DNA of 64,000 nucleotides from Symsagittifera roscoffensis (lineage: Eukaryota > Xenacoelomorpha > Acoela > Convolutidae), in assembly GCF_963678635.1 (NCBI RefSeq), contig NC_087065.1:52209858-52273857 (forward strand), written 5' to 3'. The position numbers were made by a program, and so were the translations under genes. Shown here piece after piece: positions 23,847-36,027 of the stretch. The stretch's first letter is position 1, and the number at the start of each line of letters is the position of its first letter. A model generated the notes under the pieces. The model worked only from the letters and a program-made list of their open reading frames with translations. It did no database searches and was not told where the DNA came from.

Positions 23847-25749
23847 CTTTATGCAGAAAGAGGGAAAATTATATCTAAACAAGGACAGGATTGTGGCTTG
23901 CAAGAGAAGAGAAGAACACAAAGTCCTGTACACGTATAACGCGATAGTGTTGCCGCAACTCTATCAGACAGAACTCTTAATCAGGTCGAATGATCAAATG
24001 GGCCATCAGGGGATCGATAAAGTATATCAGAGGATACTGAAGCGCTTTGAGTGGCCTGGAAAGAAAAAGGCATGCGAGAAGTGGGTAACAGCATGTCTGT
24101 CATGCCAACAGGTCAAGAATCCCAGGAAATTGCGATTTCCCTTGCAGTCGATCGAGTCATCTGAATTGAACGAGGTGGTGCAGATTGATCACCAAAAGAT
24201 ATGCATGACAGACAGTGGTTACAACCAAGTCTAGGTTTTGATAGATCACTTCACGAAGTATGTAGAGGCCGTGCCCTGCATAAATGCCTCATCAGAAGAG
24301 ACGTGCAATCACCTAATCAATACATGGATAGCGAGACATGGTTGTCCGATGACATTTCAATCAGATAACGGAACAGCTTTCGTGGGAGAACTTACGAAAG
24401 AGCTTATGAGACGTTCACAGGTGGGTCAAGCTCACTCCACGACATACCATCCCCAGACGAATGTCTTAGTGGAAAGACAGAATCGAACGTTTGTGTCGAT
24501 GCTGAGGGTATATTGTTCCAGGTACATGACCGATTGGGACAGATACCTTCCACAGGTGATGGGGGCTTATAACAGCACGCAACACTCTACCACCGGATTT
24601 AGTCCACACATGATGCTAACCGGACACCAGAAGTCTTTGCCCCTGACTTTCTTCTACCCAGAGTATGAGGGAAAGAGAACGTCTCCACAGGTCTATGTAA
24701 GCGATGTGATTAGACGTCAACAGGAGTTAAACGACTTGTGTAGACGGAATACTCAGCAGGCACAGGCAAAGCAGAGAAAAAGATTCAATAAGAAAGCAGC
24801 TGGTGCAAAAGCTTACTCGGTAGGAGGTTACGTATGGGTATTTCAGAACGTTATACCACCGAAAGGAACGAAAAAGCTCCTGAAAAAGTGGAAGGTACTT
24901 TTCATGATTACGGAAGTGCACCAGGAGGAACGCTTTTATAGACTGAGTACTGGCCGAGCCGCTCATTACGAGAACATTAAGCCACACAACCCATCGACAG
25001 AAGACTGGTGTATACCTGCAGGCATGGAAAAGGGGGATTATCTGATGATGGACCCTGCTTGTGAGGTCAACGAGAAGGGCACCAGGGAAAAGAACGATGG
25101 AAATGAAGTTGGAAAGAAAGAAACAAATCTACCATTGGACCTGGATGCAAACGAGGTGATTGAAGCGGATGAAGATACCTTACCCTACGCAGAGGAGGAC
25201 TGGCAAGACCCCGAACAAATGGAGGTCCCCAAGAATTTGGAACCAGATCTTTCGTTCACGATACAGACTCGACAGAATGACAGGACAAGATCCAAGAAGA
25301 AATATAACCCTTACGGCGATGTGATAGCAGACGAAGTGATGGGTATAGAAGGATTAACAGTGTCGCAAGACATCGACATAGCACATGACCACGATGAGGA
25401 ATGGATCGAGGACCGGTCGAAACCTGAGGTAGAATTCGACGACGAGCAACAGCAATCCTACGTACAAGAGTTGACGAATCTGCGTGTCTTGGTGTGGCTG
25501 AACGAAAGGACGTCGGACCCAAAGGAGACCAGTGTCACAATTCAAGACGTAGATCGTGAAAACATGAAATACATAAAAACCGATAGAGAGGATCCTTCCT
25601 GGGCTGCCCAGGAAGGGCGATTACTCCTTCCGGATTCCAACCTCGACTTGATATCCGGTATGCGATCGACGGAGACGTCGATGGATATTTTTGTCCGAGG
25701 AGTGGGGGTAAGACTTCCCCACACTGAAAATTTATTAATCAAAAAATGA
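23847..25749 (+). pseudogene. pol: Copy 1 integrase and acidic tail, broken
   Basis: The H2C2 zinc region (about 23990-24110) precedes the core, with catalytic Asp in QIDHQK (about 24185), Asp in FQSDNGT (about 24365) and Glu in LVERQNR (about 24475). A TAG at 24232-24234 splits it. The GPY/F-like module near 24895 reads KVLF where copy 2 reads RGPF, so that motif is lost. The acidic tail follows and ends at TGA 25747-25749, where copy 2 stays open. Its last third (24728-25595) was copied again to 28368-29235. Confidence 0.88.
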
Positions 25750-26286
25750 AGAAAAGCAAGAGAGACAGGTGATGTAGAAGCAGAAACAGGCGAGGACCCT
25801 AAGAAACCGGACATAGGGAGGGTAGTTGAGTCATAGTTTAACTTACCAAAAGAATACTCAAGTAGCATAATACTGACAGATAGCGATTTCATACTCACAA
25901 ATAGAACATGTGCGATAGCAATCACAGCAGACATGAGTTTTAAGACAGCGTTAGCAGCAGATTTCAAGAGAGAATATGAAAACATTGATTTCCTTTGGAA
26001 GCAAAGACCAGGAATAGGGGGCGTAGCAGCTTTGCCTCCGGCGGCGTCACATACACCGGGAAAGTACTTATGCTTCTTGGTGACAAGGGCGACGGAGAAG
26101 CGGTACGTGGCGAAATTGAGCGACTTCCTTGTGGAAAAGGAAGTGAAGGAGCTTTCTTTTCCAGTGTACGATCCGAACAGAGGACGACTGCATCCATGGG
26201 AGCTGTATGCACTGATACACGTAATCTTCTCTGATACTAATATACAAGTATACTTACATAAGAAATTTTTTTTAAGTAAGTGCTGA
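25750..26286 (+). pseudogene. Copy 1 pol-linked macro domain, broken
   Basis: Continues the integrase frame after TGA 25747-25749, with a further TAG at 25834-25836. 25933-26286 encodes the macro-like core: MSFKTALAADFKREY, PGIGGVAALPP, GKYLCFLVTRATEK and FPVYDPNRGRLHP. A 27-base in-frame gap relative to copy 2 removes part of the helix after ATEK. This copy is open at the point where copy 2 has TAA 49240-49242, which shows that the domain is continuous in the family. Confidence 0.75.
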
Positions 26287-26665
26287 GTTTAGGTGGCATG
26301 CAGGAAGGCGTCATACTAAATGTGTGATATATGTGTTATGTTATGTTATGTGTTATGTTATTAAGACCCTGGGTAAGAAGGAGGTAGTGACCATGAACAA
26401 CTGAATGACAATCTTAGGAATAGATCCAAGGATTAGACTGTCCAATCTTAGGTCGAATTCCAAAATTTTAGAAACGGATTGATTTTAAAAAATTTTAATA
26501 TCAAAATATTTTTATCTGACTGTTTTAAATAAATTTTAGTATAAAACTAGTGTAAAGCTGACAAATGCGATATTCAAGACCTCTTTTCTAGATCCTGATT
26601 GATCGTTTAATTACTCACTTGATTTCAAAGCATCGAATTGATAGTAGAATCAAAACGGCAAGAAA
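26287..26665. promoter_or_regulatory. Copy 1 spacer between pol and ORF2, splice-acceptor-like end
   Basis: AT-rich spacer of about 380 bp, colinear with copy 2, with a short TGTTATGTTATG array at about 26330. CTCTTTTCTAG at 26581-26591 resembles a 3' splice site about 75 bases before ORF2. That would allow ORF2 to be expressed from a spliced subgenomic RNA (inference). Confidence 0.4.
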
Positions 26666-28364
26666 ATGGACAATTTCAACTTGGACGAGTTGATGGACCT
26701 GGCAGAGGCATATGTGGGACCGATGGTAGATGCGATTTTGTCGGCTGATGGATAGAGACTTCGCTCTGGAGGACCCAGAGGTAGTCATGTTGTTGAACGC
26801 CTTAATAAACATCTTAGGGCATGACAACCGTGGGACCGCCCCACTGAAGGCTTACTGATGGCAGCATATGGAAAAAGTGGAATACTAGACCGCCCGAACA
26901 TGAGAGTGATGAGGTGGAGAAACGGGGCTCTCTCAGGGAGTTACTTGGCGATCGAGCCTGGATTGGGAAATTCGAGGACCTACCAACCAAGCCCATGCCT
27001 GGACTGAGGAGGATGCATCAGGAAATGAACAACGAGGCTGCCTCGTCTAGTTCACAACTGAGAGCAGCTGTGCCACCAAAGAGGGCGAGAGTAGAAGAGG
27101 AGGTTCAAACGAGCGAAACCATGCAAGATCTTAATGGGACGAAAGAAGAACTGGAGAAGACCACAAAGGAGCTGGATGAAATAACTAAGACCATTCTCAG
27201 TGCGGAAGAAGATGGAGACATGTGGAAGAAACTGTTTGAGGATTGCAACAAGAAACAGAGTGAAGAAATAGAGCGCTTGAGGCGGGAGTACAAAGAGCGA
27301 TCGGAGCGGCTGGCGTTGGCGACAGCCGTGGAGAAAGCGATACCTACAAGGAATACTCCTCGTGGGCAGTCCCCGATGGAACTCTTGACGCCTCGAGAAA
27401 TGAGTCAAAGCGACTGAAACGCAATTCCCGGCTACAATTGGTCGAGTGACAATCCCGGACCCGAGTGACACCTTAGGTGACCCAGTAGTGGAGCAAACGG
27501 TGAGAAAGCTGATAGAAACAGCTCGACGATTGGTTGCTAATAGCAATGCGCCAGGTTCCGGGGTGAATGCACCCTATGGAACAATCGATAACACAGGCAG
27601 AGTACAACTCTCCCAAGACGTGATAACCAGAGAGAGAGAGAGTTAGCGATGCAATGTTATCGACAGAGAGCTCTAGGGTCCCAGACAGAAAGATACGAGA
27701 GATGCCGGCAAAGAAAGTGTCCCGAGAGATTGACGTGCAAAAGAACAACCAGTTGAAGTATAGCTTCACAGGAGTTCCGGAGACTGATCCGAGAGCCTGC
27801 TTCAATTGATCGACTTGGAGCACGGCAGTAAACGTGCAGCAACCGCTACTTGGTACATCACATCTGATAGTGGGGGACAGCTTGGTCAGAGTGCTCCAGA
27901 ATTTGAGGACCTTCTGAATCACTACGGTGATGGCCTTTGGAGGTGCAACGATAGCCCAGCTATTTCGGATGGTGGAGCTGATGGACCAAGGGAGAATCCC
28001 TAACGTAATGATTCTAGTAGGGACTAATAACGTATCGAGAAGCTCAGATGAGGAGGAGGCAAGGTGGGAGGCAAGGATGGTGTGCCTATTTACTACTCTC
28101 TGGCAGAAGTTCAACTGCGCGGTACTGACCGTCTGCACTTTATCCATGAGCACGAAGACATTGACAGCGACGAGAAGAAGACACAATAAGGGAGTAATCA
28201 GGTGGAACATCATCCTGAGGAATCTTGCAAGTCGGAATGCTGGACGGATGATCTTTATGGGTATTGAACACGCGCTGAGAGCTATGGACCAAGCCAGACC
28301 AAGCCGGGAGTGCTGAAGAAGGATAAAACTTCGAATGAACCGGCAATATCAACCTTCGTGCCAC
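26666..28364 (+). pseudogene. Copy 1 ORF2 N-terminus, coiled coil and part of SGNH domain
   Basis: The ATG at 26666 opens MDNFNLDELMDLAEAYVGPM, identical to copy 2. A small deletion near 26740 shifts the frame. 26914-27416 encodes the coiled coil (about 27110-27310), and 27446-28316 the approach to the SGNH domain. GDSL block I is near 27865 in another frame, then AFGGATIAQL and LVGTNNVS in 27927-28316. The frame ends just before block V, so the Asp/His pair is missing. Non-functional. Confidence 0.85.
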
Positions 28365-30227
28365 GACTAAACGACTTGTGTAGACGGAATACTCAGCAGG
28401 CACTGGCAAAGCAGAGAAAAAGATTCAATAAGAAAGCAGCTGGTGCAAAAGCTTACTCGGTAGGAGGTTACGTATGGGTATTTCAGAACGTTATACCACC
28501 GAAAGGAACGAAAAAGCTCCTGAAAAAGTGGAAGGTACTTTTCATGATTACGGAAGTGCACCAGGAGGAACGCTTTTATAGACTGAGTACTGGCCGAGCC
28601 GCTCATTACGAGAACATTAAGCCACACAACCCATCGACAGAAGACTGGTGTATACCTGCAGGCATGGAAAAGGGGGATTATCTGATGATGGACCCTGCTT
28701 GTGAGGTCAACGAGAAGGGCACCAGGGAAAAGAACGATGGAAATGAAGTTGGAAAGAAAGAAACAAATCTACCATTGGACCTGGATGCAAACGAGGTGAT
28801 TGAAGCGGATGGAGATACCTTACCCTACGCAGAGGAGGACTGGCAAGACCCCGAACAAATGGAGGTCCCCAAGAATTTGGAACCAGATCTTTCGTTCACG
28901 ATACAGACTCGACAGAATGACAGGACAAGATCCAAGAAGAAATATAACCCTTACGGCGATGTGATAGCAGACGAAGTGATGGGTATAGAAGGATTAACCG
29001 TGTCGCAAGACATCGACATAGCACATGACCACGATGAGGAATGGATCGAGGACCGGTCGAAACCTGAGGTAGAATTCGACGACGAGCAACAGCAATCCTA
29101 CGTACAAGAGTTGACGAATCTGCGTGTCTTGGTGTGGCTGAACGAAAGGACGTCGGACCCAAAGGAGACCAGTGTCACAATTCAAGACGTAGATCGTGAA
29201 AACATGAAATACATAAAAACCGATAGAGAGGATCCCCGATGGAACTCTTGACGCCTCGAGAAATGAGTCAAAGCGACTGAAACGCAATTCCCGGCTACAA
29301 TTGGTCGAGTGACAATCCCGGACCCGAGTGACACCTTAGGTGACCCAGTAGTGGAGCAAACGGTGAGAAAGCTGATAGAAACAGCTCGACGATTGGTTGC
29401 TAATAGCAATGCGCCAGGTTCCGGGGTGAATGCACCCTATGGAACAATCGATAACACAGGCAGAGTACAACTCTCCCAAGACGTGATAACCAGAGAGAGA
29501 GAGAGTTAGCGATGCAATGTTATCGACAGAGAGCTCTAGGGTCCCAGACAGAAAGATACGAGAGATGCCGGCAAAGAAAGTGTCCCGAGAGATTGACGTG
29601 CAAAAGAACAACCAGTTGAAGTATAGCTTCACAGGAGTTCCGGAGACTGATCCGAGAGCCTGCTTCAATTGATCGACTTGGAGCACGGCAGTAAACGTGC
29701 AGCAACCGCTACTTGGTACATCACATCTGATAGTGGGGGACAGCTTGGTCAGAGTGCTCCAGAATTTGAGGACCTTCTGAATCACTACGGTGATGGCCTT
29801 TGGAGGTGCAACGATAGCCCAGCTATTTCGGATGGTGGAGCTGATGGACCAAGGGAGAATCCCTAACGTAATGATTCTAGTAGGGACTAATAACGTATCG
29901 AGAAGCTCAGATGAGGAGGAGGCAAGGTGGGAGGCAAGGATGGTGTGCCTATTTACTACTCTCTGGCAGAAGTTCAACTGCGCGGTACTGACCGTCTGCA
30001 CTTTATCCATGAGCACGAAGACATTGACAGCGACGAGAAGAAGACACAATAAGGGAGTAATCAGGTGGAACATCATCCTGAGGAATCTTGCAAGTCGGAA
30101 TGCTGGACGGATGATCTTTATGGGTATTGAACACGCGCTGAGAGCTATGGACCAAGCCAGACCAAGCCGGGAGTGCTGAAGAAGGATAAAACTTCGAATG
30201 AACCGGCAATATCAACCTTCGTGCCAC
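27371..30227 (+). repeat. Copy 1 internal duplication: B - A' - B' (1863-bp offset)
   Basis: Segment B (27371-28364, ORF2) recurs as B' (29234-30227) at an offset of 1863 bp. Between them lies A' (28368-29235), a second copy of the pol tail A (24728-25595), offset 3640 bp. I saw three base differences between A and A' and none between B and B'. The A'/B' join shares TCC in both parents. B' then continues into normal ORF2 sequence. Confidence 0.92.
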
Positions 30228-32811
30228 CTAATTTAGAAACGCGATTGGAAACGGTCCCAGCCGTGACGACATTTAGGCAATAAAGCTCCAGCGAGCCAGG
30301 TCAAAGAACAGATGTAAAAGATAGATTGAGGGAAGCACCAATAAGGAGAACTATCAATCCTAGGCGAAGATTAGTACCTGTCAATCCGACCGTGGAGACG
30401 ACCAGCACCTCCAGATCGGATACGAGATCGGAGACAATGAGCACCAGTCGAGAGGAGCGACTCCCAGATAGGAGCTCTTTGATGTGGTCGAGGCCCATAC
30501 TTTCTCCCTGGCGTATGTACAAAGAGGATCTGATTAATTGAACCTTCAGACGGTGAGCTTTGCAGCAGATGCCATGAGGATGTTGAACGGAGCGAGATTG
30601 TCTGTCAACGGACTGTACTCGATAACAGGCGTGGACTGGTTAATAGCTGCTGGCATAAACTTCAGCTCTACAACTGCCTTCAGGTTTGCCGATTTAGAGG
30701 CACTGCCCTCGAACAATACAATGGGTCCAGCGAATGCAAGACGGTTGCAAGACGTGAAGTTCAATCACGATGAGGGAAATTTAGAAGCAAGACCCGGAAG
30801 ACTCTTGACAACGAGGGCACCAATCGGACAACATGTGAAGATGTTCAGGCAGATAAAGGCATCCCCAGGTCACGTAAAAGAAAGAGCGTACCCGAAGCAA
30901 GTGAATCAGGAGGGTGATGTTCAGAGATACGGTGAATTGAAGGCGATCAAGAAAGATGAGACTATCTTTGCTGCTTATGACAAGGCAGAAATGAGGAAGG
31001 CCAAGATTATGATAGTCGCGAGTTCAGACTTCGTATATACCTCCACGTCTCTGTTTTGGCCTGATGCTATAATGTTGGCAGCGCTCGACCTGGACCTAAT
31101 GCAATCTGTGTCGATGGTAATCGGGGTACAACGACAGCCTAGACTTCAATTTCCTCAGTGTTTTGAGAGCGGCGCGGATGCGTTGGAAGCGACGACTGAG
31201 CCAGCAGACGAGGGTACTTCCACGCTGGAACCCCCGTCGCCCTTTATGGAAACGAGCCGGAATTTACCGGAGAGCGGCTCTCCGAGCAATTCTAAAGATA
31301 ACGAACTGAGACTCTTGACGGAATCACCAAAAAAAAGGAGAACTGAAGGCGCTGCCAGAGTACCTTTCTTGGGAACGTTGCCCAAAGAAGAGTGGGAGGT
31401 GCATCACAGAGACCATGAAAATAAGACGGGAAGTAGAATGGATACAGTAGCCTTCATGGAAGAGGTCTGCACAGTAGTTCAGAGCTACGGTACCCAGTCT
31501 TTTTTGAAACTAGGTCTCAACCGACCATTAATGCGGGAGTTTCTAGACAAACTCGACGAGTGTGAAGGGAGATTGAGCGAGTTGTTGATCGACTCAGCCA
31601 CTGACGAAAGTGAGGCGAACTCTCCTATCAAGATGACGCCGCAAGAAGACAAAGGAGAAGTGGTATATCTGTCAAGAACCCAGAAGGGAACGATGCGATC
31701 AAAATTGGTGATTGATAAGGTTAATGAAATGAAGATGAAACTGGGCACTAAGGTGATATTGAGGAAAGCGGGAAAAACCAAGCTGGATTCTGAAATTTCG
31801 ATCAAAGCTGTCAACTCAGCGGAAAGAAAACGAGTCGAAGAAGCTATGGATTTGGGACAGGGTGATGATCGATTGCCTGGCACGGACAGGATGTTGACTG
31901 ATGTAGCGATGGTGCCACCCATTCTCATAGCAGGAAAAAAATCAACCGGTTACAAAACCAAGAGGAAAGGCCGCACTCTGACAGGAGCGGAGTTAGAAAT
32001 GGATATACTCAGCCAATGTGAAGAGAGTACCATGAAAGACTTCAAACCGTCTCCCATGAACCACGGAAAGGGAAGTCTCGTAGGACAGCTAGTCCCGGCG
32101 GAATATAACCGACTGACAGTTTCGGAAACTGTATCGATAGATGAACACGCCAGTGGATACATGGAGATGTTAGATTACAGAAATTCGGCCAGCGGACGTT
32201 TAATGGCTCTGGAAGACAAAAGTGCCATGGAAGGTTATTTGGAGACAATGATGCAAGGCACCACCCTGAAGCAGAAGGCAGACGGAACTCTGGTTTCGTC
32301 TGAAATGCATGCAGAAACGACCGAGCAGTTGGTGAGCCTTCCATGGAGAGCGGTAGTGATACGGTACTTTGAGGAAGAGATGAGGACAACACCGAGGATA
32401 CACGCTCTGATAGCAGTACCCTGCGTGAGGATTGAATTACAACTGAGGTTCACCTGGAGCATGATCGGACTGACTCGCGAGGAATATGATTCAGAAGAAA
32501 GGAAGAGATCGAAAGAAGAAAAGGTCTTCCTGATGACGAGCATGAGGGATCTGATAATCCAAGAGGGAATGGCAGTAGCGTGCGCGAAGCGGAGGGACGC
32601 TCTCTGTTTCATCCGATTCATGATAGAGCAAATTTCAGTGCCAGCATTGAATACTTGTGTCAAAACGCTAAGAGAAGGCGATCAACGAGCGAAAGCCTTT
32701 CTCTTGCTAGCACTTCTGGATATACGTCAAAGCAAACCAATGCGAGTAAACATGAAAGAACCCGTAGAACTAGAACCCATGACGAAAATAGACGAAATAA
32801 GGAGATTCTGA
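30228..32811 (+). pseudogene. Copy 1 ORF2 middle region with about 2.4 kb deleted
   Basis: 30326-30541 and the open frame 30538-32811 (757 codons) match copy 2 ORF2 from about 51825. They cover the start of the second SGNH-like domain (VASSDFVYTSTSLFWPD, about 31015). At about 31138 the sequence jumps to the equivalent of copy 2 55057, losing about 2.4 kb that includes the GxND part. The join is out of phase, but a nearby one-base loss restores the frame, leaving a long open frame. It passes through positions where copy 2 has frame breaks at 55778 and 56525. It ends at a TGA (32809-32811) where copy 2 has a Ser codon. Confidence 0.85.
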
Positions 32812-34862
32812 AACAAAGAGCTGAGGCTCACTAAGTAATCTATTGGAGCACTGCCGAAATCTAGTGAATACTGTGGACCGACCAGAAAGAAGTCATACAA
32901 TTACGTGTCCGGAGTCATAGGGATAGCGTACAACCCTTTCCTAAAGGAAGACATACGCGATTGCTTCTTTGATTACGAGCAAGCAGTGTTGCTAAGATTC
33001 TGGACGTCGAGAATCGCAACAATAAGAAGCGCTGCTAATCAGCAGACCACGCTGGGACTAGTCTTGGAGGAAAAAGTGACTGCAACTTCAGTGCCAAAAT
33101 CTGACAAACGAGTTGAATTTGGATTGGGATTCTCAGACGAACTGCTGAGAACGAGCTTGATGGTTGTATGGGATTTCATGAAACCATCATGGTGTCCTAG
33201 TCCCAACGCTGATTCGATATTACGTGCGACACAAGACGTACAGAGGGAATCGAACTCAGGCTGTAACCTGCGTGATCTTAACATCATCTATAACTTGACG
33301 ACAACCGCCTCTAAGAGCAATGGAGAAGACAAATTAGAGTTGTCTGGCTAGGGACCAGATTACTGGATCAAACCTGGTAGCTGTCTGGCAGAAGTCTGTG
33401 GACTGGAAGGCCCCATCTGTTGAGGTCTGGATTGCGTAAAGACCCTGGAGAAGCAACACAAGCAATTGACGGTACTTTTTGGGAACATTGTGATGAAGGC
33501 GAAAACCGAAACGGAACTAACCGCAGATTGCCATGGAGGAACCGAGGTGAATCTAGTGACTGCACTAAGATTCTACCGCATGTTTGATTCTTTAGAGTCA
33601 CTATTGAATCTGGAACAAAAGCATGGGATGGTCACGGCCATCAGCGTAGAAGTGTGCCCAGGAGTTTTGCAGACTGAGCAAAAGCACATAGGAAAATGGA
33701 GGGAAGCGATCGAGGCGGAAATGAACATCCGACACAGTGAAGCTTATCGCAGACCGTCGGGAGCGCAATATTTGGTGGGATTGACATAAGCTCCAATGTG
33801 CAAGAGCAGTTACCCGGTGCATTTCGTAGCGGTGGATGTGAAAAGACGAGAACGATCGTGGATCAAGCCTTCTCAGTGCCAAAATGCGTAAGACTAGGGA
33901 GAATGTCAGAAAAGCCTTACGAGTTACTGTGCAAAATCTTCTCAGCAGTTCCAGAGAGAACTAAAGAGGAGTTAGAATCGATACTGGGAAAGAAGTTCAT
34001 GGGATACGCCAGTGGGAACTTCAGTGACTTTGAAAGACAAAAGCAGAAAGGATCAACCGTCACGGGTTACAATGCAGTAGATGAGAATGATGAAATCCAC
34101 CGAGTGATGATGGAAGTGGAACCACTACTGGAAGCTTCGGGAAAGCGTAATTGGAGGAGCATCATGTCACTACATGATGAGTTCCCCTGCCATTGCTTGC
34201 TGCAAACATGGTGGTACCCCGGGCGTAGTAATCTGGTGCTGATCTGAGACTGTGGAGAGCTGCTCTCCATGGGTTTACCAGACTCATCACAGCCCATAAC
34301 GATAGTGATAGTGGGAGTTATGATGGCGATACCATGGCTGGAAGCTCATGTGAAGGAGAACAATAGACAGGAAGCGCCGACGAGAGAACAATTGCAGAGA
34401 TTGGATTGTCTAAAAGATTTAGATCTTTTTGAGACAATGTGCAAAATCTTGAACAATCCGATGGAAGTGAAGAAGTTATGGGCCAGAAGACGACTGATGC
34501 CATGGTTTAGAGCCAACATGACTGCATGGTTGTACGAATATGCTAAGAAGCATATGTCGAAGCACAGCAGAGTGTACAGTGCGCATCAGCTGGACATTGG
34601 AGCAGGAGCTTTCAAGCGAGCTTTGGTGACTCATCGGAATGCAGTGACCACCGCTGTAAAGAGAACTTCTAGGATGAGTGAATGTAACTGAAGGGAGAAA
34701 GAAGAGATGTTGAAGGACGATTTGGAGAATCTAACGTGGATCCCCTACCTTGTTGTAAGCAAAGAGTAGAAGAGCAGAAGTGTTGGACGACTGCTATCGA
34801 CGTGTTGCAACACAGAGCTCTAAAAGTGCGGATTCAATGTCGCAGGAGGAGATGGAACATTG
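32812..34862 (+). pseudogene. Copy 1 ORF2 C-terminal region, broken
   Basis: Pieces at 32905-33351, 33466-33789, 33798-34247 and 34269-34691 follow copy 2 from 56755 to about 58840. Stops include TAA near 32836, TAG at 33349-33351, TAA at 33787-33789 and TGA near 34246, each at a sense codon in copy 2. The region is cysteine- and tryptophan-containing and mostly helical-looking, of no family I recognise. A deletion near 34730 trims the end. Confidence 0.82.
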
Positions 34863-35626
34863 ACAAATGGCCGAAAAGCAAGATGCAAAAAGAAAAAAAT
34901 TAGAAGAATTTAGAAGTCTTAGAACTTACAAACGACGAACACAGAAAGAAACATAGAAGCGACGAAGAAGAAGATGTTTAATCTCAGAGTCGTTTTGTAT
35001 GTGACAGAAAACTCAAATGAGAAACAAAGCAACCGAGTTGTAATTGAAACTGAAAGAAAACATTTGTTGAGTTTTGAAGATTAGCGAATTTGTTGCCTTT
35101 ATAAATTTGCTTTTTAATTTTGAGTATATTTAAATATTCCAGCCTGCAGTATTGTTTTTAGTCAACTAGGACGACTGATCATTTTGAGGTGACATGAAAG
35201 GCTTGGGTAACCTCTTGACGAGGGAGATTTTTTCATTGTTCCTTCTAACCACAGAGTTCCTTAATTTTAAAATTCAAGACTAATAACAACTAAATTTCCG
35301 AAGGGAGGAAGCATAGTAGGATAATTTTAGCTTGTTGGTTGGCGGGACTGTCCTGCAAACTAACACTTTTCAAAACCTAGGAGAAAAAGTTTAAAATCAG
35401 GGCATTGACATGGAAGTCAGAAATTATCCTCGAAAGTGCAGATTATTGAAAGAATTTGGAAGGCTATAGTAGTGCAGTATGATGCCATTTATGTTCTGCA
35501 GTGAGTCGATATGACGTGGATAAAAGTGATTTTGTGCATTTTTTAAATTCTGTTCGATAGCACTGTACCATTGTGAGGAAGACTACGAGATTCAATGGGG
35601 ACATTGACCGGGCTGTCCGGGGAGTA
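34863..35626 (+). other. Copy 1 3' untranslated region
   Basis: Non-coding and colinear with copy 2 58841-59680, including the shared phrase AGGATAATTTTAGCTTGTTG. It ends in GGCTGTCCGGGGAGTA directly before the LTR, the place of the polypurine primer for plus-strand synthesis. Confidence 0.75.
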
Positions 35627-36027
35627 TGTGACATTCGACCAGAATTGACGAAAATGCAACTTCGAATTAGTAGCCGCTGACCTGGAGGATTGACGGTTTT
35701 AGCAGATTAGTAACGTTATTTAAGCAATTGGACGAATCGTGAAGGTCAGAAGATTCTGGAATTTTTAGTTTTTTAAATTTCGAATGTTGACGTCACACTT
35801 CTGAGAAACGTCGAAACGGCCATTTTAAAAAGTAAATCGGAAGAAAAACACAACAACGATAATTGCGATAGAAACAACGACGACAAATAGCAAAATACAA
35901 CTGGAAGTTATCAGAGACCGCTCCGAGTTGTAACGATTGTGCCGTTACAATCGTTACAGAGCAAGTCACGCCAATTAATAAGAGCGTTATTTGCCCGGAT
36001 TCAAGAATCCGGAGGGGTCTTGAGACT
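35627..36027 (+). repeat. Copy 1 3' LTR, left part (subfamily A)
   Basis: Begins TGTGACATTCGACCAGAATT, as the 12986 LTR does, with its TGACGTCA at 35788-35795. It breaks off after CTTGAGACT, where copy 2 begins. The other half resumes at 60613. Confidence 0.93.
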
